DNA of 64,000 nucleotides from Sipunculus nudus (GCA_026874595.1 CM049318.1:36787956-36851955); one strand, 5' to 3'; positions 48,105 through 62,600 are shown, counted from the first letter of the stretch. Translations and numbers: made by a program. Notes: generated from the sequence alone by a model not told the origin.

Positions 48105-48181
48105 TTTAGATTGTCAATAACAGAAGGTTTCTTGCTTATATGGAACGGACCCCTTATCAGACCAAGATCCCTGGAATACAT
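48105..48181 (-). other. Weak candidate internal exon, minus strand
   Basis: On the minus strand TTTAATGTTTTTACAG precedes and AAA|GTGAGT follows a 77-nt block open in one frame (SRDLGLIRGPFHISKKPSVI). Splice signals are good, but the encoded sequence does not resemble the missing part of the M1 aminopeptidase. It may belong to an unidentified gene or be chance. Confidence 0.2.
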
Positions 48182-48834
48182 CTGTAAAAACATTAAATAT
48201 AAGGTAATTATTTATTGTTAATACTGCATACTGCATGTGGTTAGTCATACAGTAATTAACATAGATGACGGCATTGTATATTTAATATTTTGACATTTTG
48301 GTCTTAACTTATTTATTTAACCAGGATTACAAAATACCCTCAATGACATTTAAAGCAAACCATAACGTTACACGTGTACGTATTTTGACTGTCACACTAC
48401 GTTCACGGCTGCTAACTTTCTTTGAGTAATAAACTCTGGCCTACACCCTAGAGTCCCTTTTACAATCCAACGGTCAGTTTGTCAAGTCATAAAGACACAA
48501 ACCAACCTGTGACATTTGCCTCGAGTCATTTTGTCGCTTATGGTAGTGGAGACATCTGTCGACGACTGTCAACACTATTGGCGACTGCTCCTGGTCAACA
48601 TATTCCAGGAGAGATCGCGCAAATCCTGGGATTAGTAATCCGGCCCTGAAATTGAAACATTTGTTTTATCCAATGCTTATATTTAGATCAAATAAATTTT
48701 TGTCTTTGATAGACAGACGTTTAAACAGATGAGATTACCGCTCACTCACTCGGACGGAGTCCGACAATTCTTTATTTAATATATTTTTTTCTTTATTTGC
48801 ACAACCCATGTCACTATTTTAAAAGAAGATTCAG

Positions 48835-49031
48835 CAGGAGCGGATCAAGGATTTAGGAAAAAGAGTGGTCCATCCTAGTAATGATAAAAATATTAAAGGT
48901 CCACAGGTCCGGAAAGGGGGGGGGGGGGGTTCCAGAAAGTAAGAAATGGTATAAAACTCTTTGAAAAAGGTCACGGCGGCAGGAAAAGGAGGAGTCCGGG
49001 CCCTCTGGAGCCTCATCTGGACCCGCTTCTG
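48835..49031. mobile_element. Small TIR element (CAGGAGCGGATC..) with TTCAG duplication
   Basis: Ends are CAGGAGCGGATCAAGG and, inverted, CAGAAGCGGGTCCAG. Both sides are flanked by TTCAG (48,830-48,834 and 49,032-49,036). 197 bp, containing a poly(G) run. Same family as 55,694-55,874. Confidence 0.7.
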
Positions 49032-49970
49032 TTCAGGTTTTGAATTAGCGAAGTGAATCGTGGTATGCCTTTCTCTTTATAAATAAATGGCCAAATCCCG
49101 TTTCCGCCTTGGTCGATGAAAGGGGGACAAAGTGGAAGCGTAATATGACCTACTGGTAATCACGCGACAGTTAAACCTCGAAATTACAACCATCAACGGG
49201 ACATCGACTAAGTGGACGTATTTCGGTGGTGGTCGTCTGAGCGAGGTCTTACATAAAGAGCGAAAAAAATCGGGAACTTAAACAAGTAATCGTTATTTTG
49301 AGGGTGGTATTATTTACTTATTTAATATGGAGTCTGCATGAATGATTCTCAACTCCTCGACACAAAGGCGGATAGATATAACGTTAACGGGAAAAGGTGG
49401 ACGGTGGTGGCTATTACGAGATTGGGGAAACGGAAGGGTGGGGGGGGGGGGGGCAATAATTTCCACTAGTTAAAGTGTGATACATACCGTTCCATGTCAC
49501 ATGCGTCCCGAATAAGCTGTATCCTATTATATACAGGGATAGCCTACAAAAGAAAGGGAAACGACATATTATAAGCACTTTGGATGATAGACCTAAAATG
49601 AACCGGACAAACATAAGACCAGAAACATTCGTCAAAAGGGCCTTCATATATGTCACACTGCGACAGGAAACATACTTGGGAAATTCCTGGGACAGTTGTG
49701 GGCGTGTCGTACAAATTTTGGTTGTTTTGCGACGGAAAATGCTGTCATAGAACCTTGTTGCAGTCTTGAAAATGTTTTATTACTGATTTTGGTGTGTGTG
49801 TGTAATTATAGACACCCAAAATCGATGGAATTTTTTGCGATAGTCCCACGACTATCCTACGTTACGTCGACGACACTCCTACGAATGATGCATCACCGTT
49901 GCGCTACTCACACAATGGTTATATATACTGAAGTCGTCCCAGGTCTCCCTTGTACTGTAACTTCTGCTAT

Positions 49971-50270
49971 GTACCGGCTTCTGTGGCTCAGGGGTCGAGC
50001 ACAGGGCTCAAAGCCGGGAGATCGTGAGTTCGAATTTCAGCCCAGGCGGTGAGATTTTTTACGGTCGGCCCTCACCCAGGGTGAGCGCTCTGCAGGCTTA
50101 ATTGGGAGACTGTTCCAATCAGTCGTGTTTCACTCAAAAACGAGTGCGCCTTTCGGAGGTTCCTCGGTGTTATGACCCAGCAATGGGGACGACAAACACC
50201 CAGGACCCCCAGGAGTAATACAGCGAACCTGGTTGACGCCAGAATTATCGCCAAAAATCGAGGGGGTAAC
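49971..50270 (+). repeat. tRNA-derived SINE
   Basis: The head GGCTTCTGTGGCTCAGGGGT (A-box-like) and GTGAGTTCGAATTTC (B box) read like a tRNA pseudogene. A unique body with GTGAGCGCTCTGCAGGC and GGTTCCTCGGTGTTATGACC follows, and the unit ends in an A-rich tail (ACAAAAAAAATC). No flanking duplication is clear. Confidence 0.6.
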
Positions 50271-50663
50271 CTCTACAAAAAAAATCTTTCCAGGGAAAGC
50301 ACAAAGCACAAAGAATCGTAATCAGACCAATGAGGGCGTGCTATCGCATTGTGCATCCAGCTCCAAATTTTAAACATACGACTCCCACTCTCGTTAGTCT
50401 GATTTCGGTGTTTTCTCGAAAACGAGGGAGCTTTGGGACGACTGCAGTTTATAACCGCTGCGTGAGGATGACACACCATCGACCGTCCTATAGTACTGCT
50501 GCTCTCGTGAGCAATATATCGTACAACTACCGTACGTTCGTGGAAAGTTGAAAATAATGAAACCTAAAGAATTAAAAGAAAAAGAACACTTTTGATTCAT
50601 TTTTGCTGAAAATTAATCATATCACTTCCAAACAACAGGTAAAGTTCATTTCAGCTGTTCGAC

Positions 50664-51077
50664 TAGGCCTGAAAGGAGTACTCGATTACTCGAGTCAAGG
50701 TAATACTTACCGAATACTCGAGTCCAAAATTTGGACTCGAGTACCCGTGTATGTACATGCATATCTGCATATAACTGCAAATTTAGGGGCAGTCTGTAGG
50801 CCTATATATTCCTTATCGTAACCTGGCATAGGGCTCTAAACATATGCTAGTCGATTATTCAAATAACAGAGGTCTTGACTCTTGTTATGACATATAAATA
50901 TTCCTACGTTGGGATAAAGTTAAGCCGTCACAAAGTCAAAGTTATACATATTTTGCATTGGTAAACGGATGTCTGTTTTATCTTTAAAGCGTTACCATGG
51001 TAAAGAGTACTCGAGTCCGAGTCGGGTAATGCCTATCGGGTACTCGAGTCCAAAATTTTGTACCCGTTTCAGCCCTA
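50664..51077. mobile_element. hAT MITE with perfect 8-bp duplication TGTTCGAC
   Basis: 414 bp. Inverted ends TAGGCCTGAAAGGAGTACTC and TAGGGCTGAAACGGGTAC; the body has many ACTCGAGT palindromes. Flanked by TGTTCGAC on both sides (50,656-50,663 and 51,078-51,085). Size and lack of a transposase mark it as non-autonomous. Confidence 0.88.
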
Positions 51078-51447
51078 TGTTCGACATACGGTTTTTCAGG
51101 ATTTTACCTGAAACATTTCATCATATGAAACGTCCTGTGAAATTACATATTGCACACATCCCTTCGTTTACTACAATGCCGTAATTTTCTTGGTTTGCAG
51201 TAGCGATAGCCGGTCACCCCAAACGTCGATTTTAGATGAACTGAAGACGATCAGTTTATTTCCAAAGGCCTGAGTGTCATGTTGTCATGGCTAGGTTTGC
51301 AGTACAGTCCGAGTGATCGAAAAGATATAAAAAATGCTTTTAAGGCAAAAAAATCCCGTTTGTCTCATGCTGAACCCGCATTTATCATTACTTTATAAAG
51401 TACTCCCATAGGATCGGTCATATTTGTTTTACTTTTTATGTACTTAC

Positions 51448-52331
51448 CTGGTGGTCCTCTAGTAACTGTTTACGTATATTATCCCACGTCAAGGCATCGT
51501 AGTTAACTCGGTAAAATCCGATATGTTTGTAGTTCAGTATAACCCAGTTGTTCAAACCCAGTCCACTTAGAAGCTCTGTGAGACAAAACGTGGGAAATGA
51601 AATAAGCACACATCCATGCAGGTACATTCACCTTCATATATAACGGCCGGTCACTCCCGGCAGTCTTTTTTTTATATGTACGCTGTAACATATTTCCTTA
51701 CAATGTAGGAACGGCGCTTATACTCTGATGCACTGCTCTAATGTTTCGTTGTTGTGAATTTTTCATTATTTGTGAAATATATACATTTATACATATATCC
51801 TTTCCAACGGATAGGAACATTTTGAAAAAAGCTTTTCCGTGCATGTGCTTGCCTATATCTGCATGAGACAGGCGGAAAGGCGTTATTACGACCCCATATA
51901 TATAATATGAAAATTAAGAAAAACCTCACAAACGCGACCAATTTGAGAGATTTTACCGAAATGGTCATCGGGCGGAAACTGTTTTATGTGTTATCGGTCT
52001 GTAAAGGAATAAATCGAAAATCCGCAGGTCCCTAACAAAGGTATTTACAGACCTTATGAGAAGAAGTTAAATGTTAAATGCATTAGTAAATGGTAATGTT
52101 GTTGTCCGTGGAAATTTTTTTTCACTAAAAAAATAGTTTTTAGCATATATATCGGCTCAAACAAAATACGTATGTATCGACAGAAATATGTTTCATAATG
52201 TCCGTCTCTCTGTTCATACATTGGCTTGTTGAGAAAACATACCTTGGCGTTGCTCCATGACGTACATGTCACGTGACCACCAGGGTCGACTGCTGGTCAT
52301 ATACGTTATTGGTATCTTCCATGTTAACCTG

Positions 52332-52381
<50 letters not shown>

Positions 52382-55300
52382 TATATATATATGTGTTTAT
52401 TTATATATATATTCAGTGAAAATGTGATAATGCTTAAGGACTATGAGTTATATAATTACTAATTAGAATATATGCTATATATAATTGGTATATCTCATAA
52501 TATTTAAAACTTTAGACCTGTCAGGATCGGCCATAAACTTGCCATCTGGTCCCACCAGATAGCGCTGCTGACGCAGAAACAGCTTGGTACCGTCAGTTGA
52601 TCTGGTCACGTGGACAACAGGGTATCCAGGCTGTAATGCCCAGGTATCCATGACTTCAGCAACATTCCAGTAGCTTGACCCTTCTTCGACACGCTGGACA
52701 AAATATTTCACCACAATACATCAATAAATTAAGTTATTTAATTTTGTTACCGATATTTGTAATTATAGTGCATATATCTATTCACATATTTTTAAAGTGC
52801 TTCTTTTCCTGTTTCAAGAAAAGGAACTGCTTACAAATACAGTTTTCACACATATATTCTAATCTATGACCTTTGCTTTTTTTCCCGGATAATTAACAAT
52901 GAGTTGATGATTTTTTTCATGACTTTTCTTAGACATGTTGAGACAATACAAATATTTGAGAATAATGGCTGATTATTCATTAACAGCAGTTGCATGCATT
53001 TTATTTACTGTGGAATATACATATAAATCTGACGACTTATTCCGACATCACGGCACACTTTCACAAGTAGTATGTACATTGACATACGCAGAGTTTCGCG
53101 TCACATATTTAAACCAATTTGATACATGTACTTATTTTCCAGTGTATATATTGGTAGAATTCAGTATTGAGGGATGAGTCGTCACTTATCTTTAACTGAT
53201 CAATATGTTCGCAGATTCATCGTTCATGTATAGCAGTACTGTCAATTGTACGGTACCTGCTGAGCTAATCTCCACAAGTCGTATCTATTGACACAGCTGT
53301 ATTGATAGGTCTGAAGAAAATCCTGCAAGAAAAGGGAAACAAATTACATTTTTGAGATGATCATGTATATTTATGTATAAATTCACTTGAACATTTATTT
53401 TTTATCAATGGATCATTCGAAAATCTAGTTTTTTTTTAATCTGTTCCATCTAACAGGCCCATCGCTTTTTAGATATTTTTTACAGTTATAGTTGAAATTT
53501 GGAAATTGCCTGTCAGTGAATGAATCAAATATATATCTGCAATTAATTAAGATTTACGAAATTTCGGTATATCAAATCAGACTTTAGCTAATGGGTTATT
53601 TTCTCATCTCTGTCGTTTTGTTGGTTTGTTGTTTGTTAGCATTATTACGCGAAACACTGAACCAATTCACACAAAACTTTGTGAAGGGATGGGACATGTA
53701 CCAAGGACAATATTAAATTATTATGCATATCCGTGTCATAGTCCTGACGGATCCAGTAGGTTTTATTTTTTCTTGGCCTTGGCGGAGGTATGCGCTCTAA
53801 CAATTGACCTGACGGCGAGTGCGTGATCGACAGCTCTATTAGCCAATCAGCGAACGTTATTGCCGGACTGAAAACGAGGCCATGTAAACACACGTGGAGG
53901 TCGGACATCAGGTCGGACATTCCTGACACGTGTGTAAACTTTCAACTATAAATGCTCGATGGACCTCTCATAATAAATATGTTTTATTTTAATACGGTCG
54001 AGGCATATGTTGATAAATTTTTATAAAAGTTACCCCAGGTATCATTCAAAGTAACAGCAATCTGTTTTCTTCCTTCTCTTCGTAATAAAATCACAAGACG
54101 AGGAGAAACGCAGGGATGGGACAAGGCAGGCCCGATTTGGCCCTGTCATATATTGAGTCCATAATGACACATGAAATTTTCAGTTAGTCAAAAGACGCAG
54201 TCTATATGATCCTATATACCATCTATTGGTAAACACTGGCCTGTAACCAGTGCTAAAAAGTGTTACATTTTCCCAACACAAGCGCTTCACTCTTTAAAGT
54301 TTACGGGTATAAACAAAATGTATCAATCTTGGCCCTGTCGAATCAGAGCGTCTCTCACTCCTATGTGTTCATGTGCATGCGATGATATGCAGTATTCATG
54401 TGTTCGTATGCATGCGACGATATGCTATCTCCTGTTACCAAAAATGTATTTGATATATCTCTGGTAAAAGGTCAGTAACTTTTATTGACGAGGATACAAG
54501 TTTAATTGTATAGCCCTCTGCTTTATATTGTAACCATGTCGACAATTTACATAACAGTGTGCATTTATTGGCACTCAAAGATGCAAGACGGCTATTACTG
54601 CCTTACTGATTAGGCCTACTGGTGTTAGAACTTAACAACTCACAGACCTGTTGGTGTGATAAAAGCGCGAACTCAGATTTTGGTGATCGACCTAGATCTT
54701 CTGATTGTTCAATTGACAAAAAAAATACAAAAAATCGTCAAGAAACTACCGAAAGACAAAGGTACAATCTTGAATCATTGAGCTGTTCTTTAATAAAATT
54801 AATATGTGTAACTGTCGGCTATATCAAAGGTATAATGTTTATATTTTTCACAAAAATTTGGTCTGTTCATTTGTCTGTTATTTACAAAACTTAATATATT
54901 TAGTGATCACATAGCTTGTTGATTTTTTATTATATAAAACAATAATAATATTGCATTCTATGGCCTCATATGTATCCTGCTGGGGGGGGGGGGGGGGGTT
55001 TAAGAAAGAGAAGGGGAAAATGCTATTTTTTTAGCTAGTAGTAAAAAAAAAAAAAGAGATAAAAAATTCATATCTGTTATTATAATCCATTTGGAATCAG
55101 ACATTATGACAGCCATGAGTCATAATTAGAAAATAATCCTTAAGATGTTCCTGTTCAACAATAAACAAGATACAATTTTTCACTGACAATATGTGTTAAC
55201 ACCAATTATGTACATTTCATTGAAATTGAGTGAGAAATTGTTAAAAATTAATTCACAGTTCATTTACGCTATAATGATGCATTACACCAGAATATAAAAC

Positions 55301-55871
55301 AAATACTTGTAAGTTATAATAACTAAGTGAAACGGTGTTTACTTTCAATGACTGAATTGTAAAGAAATGAAATAAAAACACCATTAAACATTAATGGTTA
55401 TTATCTTCATGAAGATAATATTTTGATGTGTCACAGTGTCTTTTATACTAAACAAATACCAGAGGTATGTCACAAATGGAGCATCACTTCTCCTTGACAT
55501 ATACACAATATATTTATATTATTACATGCATGAGTCACTGACTCTGAGTGTTTAAAGGAAGATTCTAAAAATTATTGCCACAGGTTGCCTTAACTGACAG
55601 AACAGCAGATTTTCTATAATAATGCACATGTATAAAATAAAACAGTTAAATTGCACACACACACCCTCACACATTAACACAAAAGTTTATATACAGGCAG
55701 ATCCAGAGGGCGTGGGGGAGGGGTTGAGCCCAACAACCTTTCTTCAGAATTTTAAACTATTTTTTCTGGCCTGCATGGACCCGTCACATTCTGGAGCAGG
55801 GGACCTTTTTATAGGTTTCTTATTAGTCTTCCTGGGTTGGACCCTCCCCTTTACAAACCCTTGATTCGCCC

Positions 55872-55951
<80 letters not shown>

Positions 55952-57906
55952 CACTTGTCCCACCACATCTTTTAAAACAATACAAAAGACTTAAGGACCT
56001 TCATAAATAATATCTATATCATACATGCATTTAAATTTCTTCTTGTACACACATCTTTCTTCCTGTGTATAAACAGGAGGCTTCCTATTAAAAACATCAA
56101 TATACATGCAATATTTTATAATAATTTCAATTTCAGTTTTATTTCATAATTTTCTCAGAATATTAAATTTTATATAAAAAAACACGTGATTTTCACACAT
56201 CATCTGTAATTTTACTTGCCCTTCAATAATTTATTGTTTGAATACTGGTATTGACACTTGTTCGATTATTATTATTTATTTTAATTAGATGACCAATTAT
56301 AACTAAATTTCAAAGGTTATAAAATCTCTGCCTGAGCAATACATATTTAAGCGAGGCTTCATTTAATGTTTATAAACCCCCCCCCCCCCCCATATCCAAT
56401 GACAGCATATATGTCGCTTTAACTTGTATGGAAGCAACACTTTTTACGTTGTCATCTTTAATTTTTTTATGAAACTGCACCCTATGTCATAGACAAATAA
56501 TTTAATTACTGTTACTTTGTTGTTTTTCAAATTTGTTCTGCTAGACTTGAACAAGTTGTAAATTTTAACCAATCGCTGAGGTGTCAAGGCTGATGAGAGG
56601 GGTCAGCTGATTCGTTCTCTGACACCAGCCGTATCGAGCAGAAACGGGCGCAAATTCATCAAACTTCTCAATTTTATATTTAAAACATCTCTGTAGCCTA
56701 CATATGTACACTTTTAACCTAAGGGTGCTTTCTTGGTAAAATTAATACTGTTTGAAGCCTGGTGCGATATACGGCTGAAGTGCCGGTTCCACGTGTATAA
56801 GAAGCACGCTTTTTTGGTTTAATGTCCTACCTAGCAACCGTATCCAAGGTGGGCGGAGCTAACTCGTCCATGCCGTCACGTCAATTTAGTTCATACCGTG
56901 TCAGGACCAAAAGGAGAATAAACTAAAGAGGTTATTGGTTGAAAATGTAATACCCCTAACGACCTGTCGTAAAGACTTTACGAGAACCATATATACCCGT
57001 ATTATAAACGACCATTTTACACTGATGTATGAGTTTTTCGTGTACGAAACAAACGTCAAGTTTCATAAATAATTCACATGATTAAATGATGATTAAATGC
57101 TGCGATACCTGCATCAGTTCCTGGAAAGCTTTATCCCCTAGCAAACCGTTCATCATGTAGTAAAGAGCCGGACCCTAAAAGGGAAAAATTATATAGAAAT
57201 ATGTGCCTTACATAGATATTCATCGGTTTATTATACTAATATTTAAGAACAGGAAATGATAATTGCATTTGAATAATAATTAAATATAGTTATAAGATTT
57301 TGCTCACTGCAGTGTTGCACTATTTGTAAAGTATATACTTCGTAAATTTCACACAATCATTTATGCTAAAGGAGGGAAGGGGGTATTGCAGGGTGCCGCC
57401 TCACCCCCTTCTACCTTAAATATGAAAATAAAAAAAAGACTAAAAAAGCGCCCAAATATACGCTTAGCACCGTTTCCTTCCCTACAGCTGCAGGCTATAT
57501 TGTATGGTCTGCTGACTTACCCTGCATAATTGTTCACCTGAGCCGGGGTGTGCCCCCCCCCCCCCTAAAGTCCTTTATCCGACCCTGGGATCCATCCCGC
57601 CGAGGTTGCATGCCTTTGGCCTCTTAGAGGAAAAAACGGCCCTGCTTATAGATTCAAAAGGTGTGTTAGATTCGTTTCCATTTAAACAAAAGCACCGTTT
57701 TGTGCGAATATCATTAATAAATGGAACATACAAGATATTTGATATTTCTGTCATAGACATCGTACTTTTCCATAAGCCACGTGATCAAAATTTTCCATGA
57801 CGTCATGGACAGTGTGAAGCGTCCGCGTGAGAGGATGGGTTGTCACGTGACTATCCAGCTCCAATGCTCCTTGGTAGCGTTTTTCGTCGATAAGGAAGGC
57901 ACCTGT
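51448..57906 (-). CDS. Aminopeptidase exons 3-8 of those visible
   Basis: 57906-57766 encodes ALELDSHVTTHPLTRTL and ends HVAYGK with the catalytic Tyr. 57174-57109 gives GPALYYMMNGLLGDKAF. 53322-53257 gives DFLQTYQYSCVNRYDLW. 52693-52518 gives VMDTWALQPGYPVV and FLRQQRYL. 52328-52243 gives LTWKIPITY. 51575-51448 gives NNWVILNYKHIGFYRVNYD. These follow the order of M1 domains II to III and the start of IV. The last visible exon ends in phase 0 with a good donor (CAG|GTAAGT), so the gene is expected to continue. Confidence 0.88.
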
Positions 57907-58699
57907 CTAGAGAAAGGAGGGAGAATGAAAAATTTAATATAAAATTATATGTACGATGTACATAATGAATTCTTAATTTAACAGGCAATGTTAAATGACC
58001 GAGAATTATACATCCTTCCGCCAGCGGTCATTTCCACTCAAACGAACCTATTCCAGTTACTTAAACTGGGCATTGTGGGAAGGCCGGGACTACTTGTCTC
58101 AACTGTTCTACTTTAAAATCAAAATTTGTTACAGTTCGGGGAAACATCTTTTGTCTACATTTCACATGCGCACGCTTACGAAATATTCTTAACTCCTCGA
58201 AATCCTTACCACAAAAACACCTCCGTTAGGTAATTTGCCTTGAAACAAAATTTATCCGATACGGACCACATTACCCTCTACATTACCCTCTACATTACCC
58301 TCTTCAAAATACATAACCATAAGGCGCGGGTATATGTAGAAGCCAAGCTGCATTTTGGTGTGTATGTGTGTGTGTGGAGGGGGGGGGAGGGTGAATTTTA
58401 ATGCCCATAAACCCCACCCAGCAGAGTCGGATCCTTGTGAGTTCGATTTTGCGCAGTGTAGGAATGTTGTGATTGACAAGAAAAGTTTTCAAAATTATGA
58501 TTGGAATACTTCCTTGATTAATTTAACTAATATGCCATTGACATTCATTCTCAGACAAAAGGAGTCTAAATAATTTGAACCCTGACTTTTGTGTTTAATT
58601 ATTAACAACTTGAATATTACACTAATGTAGGATGGACGCATTGTTTCGAGATTATCCGAGCCCGTGAGATATACATGCACATTTACGAAATGTTTGCAT

Positions 58700-58738
<39 letters not shown>

Positions 58739-59533
58739 TATATATATATATATAAACTGGCTGTAGTATGCTTTGTGGTCTTAAACTTGTTCGACCTTTT
58801 TATATATTGATACCTTAAAGTCATAGGCTCAGGAACATTTACATAGGAATGCGTAAGGTCTCCTGAGACAGATACGTTTGGGAGTTGGTGAATTAAGGCA
58901 CCCCCCCCCCCCCACACACACACACACAGCGGAATGAACTACAAATATGTTTGTGCTCTCTGTGTCCCTCAGGGCCCAACATTTGTAAGCGGAGGGGTGT
59001 TGATAGATAGTGTTTACCTTATCATCTCCTTGACGATTTCCTTGGTCAAGTTTAAGATAGATATAAGATGACGGACCTTCTTTGACCCAAACCTCTCCCC
59101 ACTCCTCCATCGTAACCAAGTTACCGAACCACTGGAACAAGAAAACAAAATTTGTCAGGACTTTCAATAGGAAGGATACATGAAGAGTTCCGGACGCTAT
59201 TATAAGTTTATTATTTTTTAAAACTCATGTGGGATATATGAGCGTCATATTTTGAAGGGTTCAGTAAAAGTGACGCATTTTAGTATTTTACATTATTTTC
59301 GTATCAGTATATGTTTTAACATGAATTAAAACATAAGGGTCCGTATTGAGTACAGTTTTACATAAAGAACTGATTTGTTTGAGATAGTCTGCAATGATCA
59401 GTGAGTAATACAAGATCGAATTTTAATCTTCTCAGTCCAACGGCCAGACATTTGCGCGTCCAAAAGGACCCTTGGACCCCAAAACTGAATTTCCAAAGTA
59501 GATCTCGAGCATCACAAACGCTTAGCCTCACGT

Positions 59534-59602
<69 letters not shown>

Positions 59603-62600
59603 ACCGCTATATATACCGCCTCTGGAGGAACAAGTAATATGGATGACATTTAGACTGTGTAATGACGGTATAGCCCCTGATCCCACGCTCAGACGATATA
59701 TGTCTACGACTGACGTAGACTCATTCCTGCGTCTTATAGTATCTTTCGGGGGAAGACATACGATAATTACCAAGGTATGGACAGACTTTGATTGCATATT
59801 CACTTCATTTCGTAAACATGACTTGCAGGCTTCTAAATAGTGGTAAACTGCCTCACACACACACACAAAAAAAAAAACGATGAGTGATGCATAACCCCCC
59901 AGTGGCGACAATAACGCCTTTTCAGTCTTGATGAGACTGAGATGAAATGAGAACATCGAGCATTGTATACTCGGTTACTGCCCCGAACGATGTCAACAGA
60001 CACAAATTAAAAGTCCGAATGAATCATTAATGAAATGTCGTTAGGCAGAAAAGAGTTCGTGCACCCTTAAATTAAGCAATTTAAAATAAGTAAATTGTTA
60101 ATGTTTTAAGTGCTTAAAAAGTCGTGAAATTATTGAAATCATTATAATTAATATAGCTCTTTGTAAAATGTAATGTTTATGATCTAAAAAACAGTCTTCA
60201 CGGTACTTCTTTTGTTTAATTTGATGTTCAGTCATAGATGCCTGAAACAATGTATTAATGATTAAAATCTGCATTCTGAGGAAAACAAGCCTCCGCATGT
60301 AGGTTTTTTTTTAATTTTTTCTTACAAGAGGTGCATGGTTTAAAAAGCCATGAGGATATTTAGAGGGAAGATTTGCAGGGGTAACACTTTTATTCACTTG
60401 GGTCAAACCAATCCAGGGGTAAAGCTGTATTAGTTGGTAAACACGTTGAAATTTCGGAGATAAGTTTCCATGCAGATATCGAGGGCGCACTGTTTATCTG
60501 AAAGCAAATGTTCAAGGTCAATCTTTTTGGTTTATCAATACTTACGCTCCAAAAACCAAAACAGAACAAGTACGCTATTTTCATGAAATGGCCGAAAAGC
60601 TAAAGCGTTTTGAGTTTGAGCCACATACTAATGTCATCTGGTGCGGTGATTTTAATTTATATATGTTTTGATAACATTGATACACAGGGAGGGAATTACA
60701 AACTTTGGTCAATTTAGAGTGTTCAAGGCTTCATACAAACATATGATTTAATTGATTTATGGAGAGTAAGAAATCCCTCTTATTCGAATTTCACTTGGAG
60801 TAGTAAAAGACATTCTATAAATAGAAGGCTTGATTATGTTCTAATCTCCAGTAATTTGAATAATCAGGTCATACAGGTTAATATAATTCCAGCAATTTTA
60901 ACAGATCACTCGGCAGTGAAACGTGATTTCAAATCACCCAGTGGTTGCAAACATGGCCCGTCCTTCTGGAAATTAAATTTGTCCCTTCTGTCATCAATGC
61001 GAGAAAACTTAAAAAAGTGGGAGGAGCATAATGAAAATAAAGATAGGGAGACAAAATGGTGGGAATATCTGAGGTTTAAAATTAGAGAATATTCAATTTC
61101 ATATTCTAAATGAAAATGTAGACGCGAAAAGCTATTACTGACAAACCTAGAGAAAAGATTAAAGGATGTAAAATTAAACTCGCACAACAGTAATAATCAA
61201 ACGGAGATTGATCAAATATCTCGAGAAATAGTAAAGCATTATGGGATAATAGTCGATGGCTCCATAATAAGGTTTAGAAAAACATGGTTTGAGGAAGGGG
61301 AGCGTAATTCAAAGTACTTTATGAATTTGGAAAGGAAAAGTAAAAGCAAAACAACCATAAGATAATTATTGTGTAATTGAACAGATGTAAAAGATCAGCG
61401 AAAAATTATGACAGAATTGAAAAGATTTTATGAAGAAAAGTACACTTGTACTGGCACTTTTTCAAAACAAGAGTGTACACAACTTCTGTCAGAGTGTGAT
61501 ACTCCAGTCCTTTCAGATATGCAAGCATCTAGTTGTGATGGACTGAATTCAGAAAAATTTTAAGTCATTTTAACGATAAAACAAATGAAAAATAATAAAA
61601 CTTCCGGGAATGATGGATTGCCAAATATTGCTATTATTTCGCTATCTACAGCCAGGCGGTGACCCTTTCGGCTTCATGAGTGTGTATATAATATGTAATA
61701 TTTGTTTAAATTTTATGTGAAATGTAAACATAATATGAAACGTCAGAGTATGTATCGATTTCACCATTCTATCTGTGACGTACTGTGAGACAAGCTTATC
61801 AATTTGGGAAATAATTGAATGTTCAGTGGTAAACACATTAGCGTACATACATGAATTGGGAAGCAGAATGTTTTGTATATATATATATATATATATATAT
61901 TTGTATTTGTAACGATGTACCTACTGGATACAAAATCGTATACTGGAAATTTGAGTTTCTTAATATTTAATAGTCATAAAAATTCTAAAACTAAATGAAC
62001 CTTGACAAATTGATATGGTAGTCGCATGTAAAACATGGAAATTGTACTTGTATTACACTGTTATTTGGTCTGTATTCACTGTAGTAAGTTTCATGATAGT
62101 CTATGATGTCAATGATGAAACCTTTTTTTCCAAAATAAAGAAAAAGTACAAATCTGAGACATAAGAAAAAAAAGTATCTTTACGGGATGTATATCCAATG
62201 TTTTATAGTATCATTTCTTTATAATATTGCCTGGATGTGATTGTGTTTAAAAGAGAGAACAGTAAACAGCATATAGTGATCACTATTGTTAAAATTATGA
62301 CGCCAGTCATTGAGTGATATTCAGGAACATTTGTGAAAATTAGGTCAATAATATTATATGACGTAGGAGTAATCTTCGTTGGTTCATGTATTAACTGGTG
62401 AAATTGAAATAAATAATGCAATTGCTCGGTTAATGTGACGTTTAATTATTACCTGATGCGCGACTTCATGCGCCATGACGATTTCCGCTTGCGCTCTCGG
62501 CAGTTTATCCTGGCCCCCGTCTACGGCCACTAGATGGCGCGCTTGGTACTGCAACAGGCCCCAGTTCTCCATTCCACCAAAATGGAATAACTCCAAGAGT

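Noticed and set aside
53645-53929. 94-codon minus-strand frame in an aminopeptidase intron
   Set aside because: It overlaps a repeat-like paragraph, and its sequence does not match the M1 family or lie between proper splice sites.
58355-59167. Several frames around poly(G)/poly(C) and (TA)n near 58.4-59.1 kb
   Set aside because: They are low-complexity translations. Only the 59,018-59,131 segment is a real exon.
60390-61187. Minus-strand frames over the LINE remnant
   Set aside because: The endonuclease motifs are on the plus strand; the minus-strand frames are shadows.
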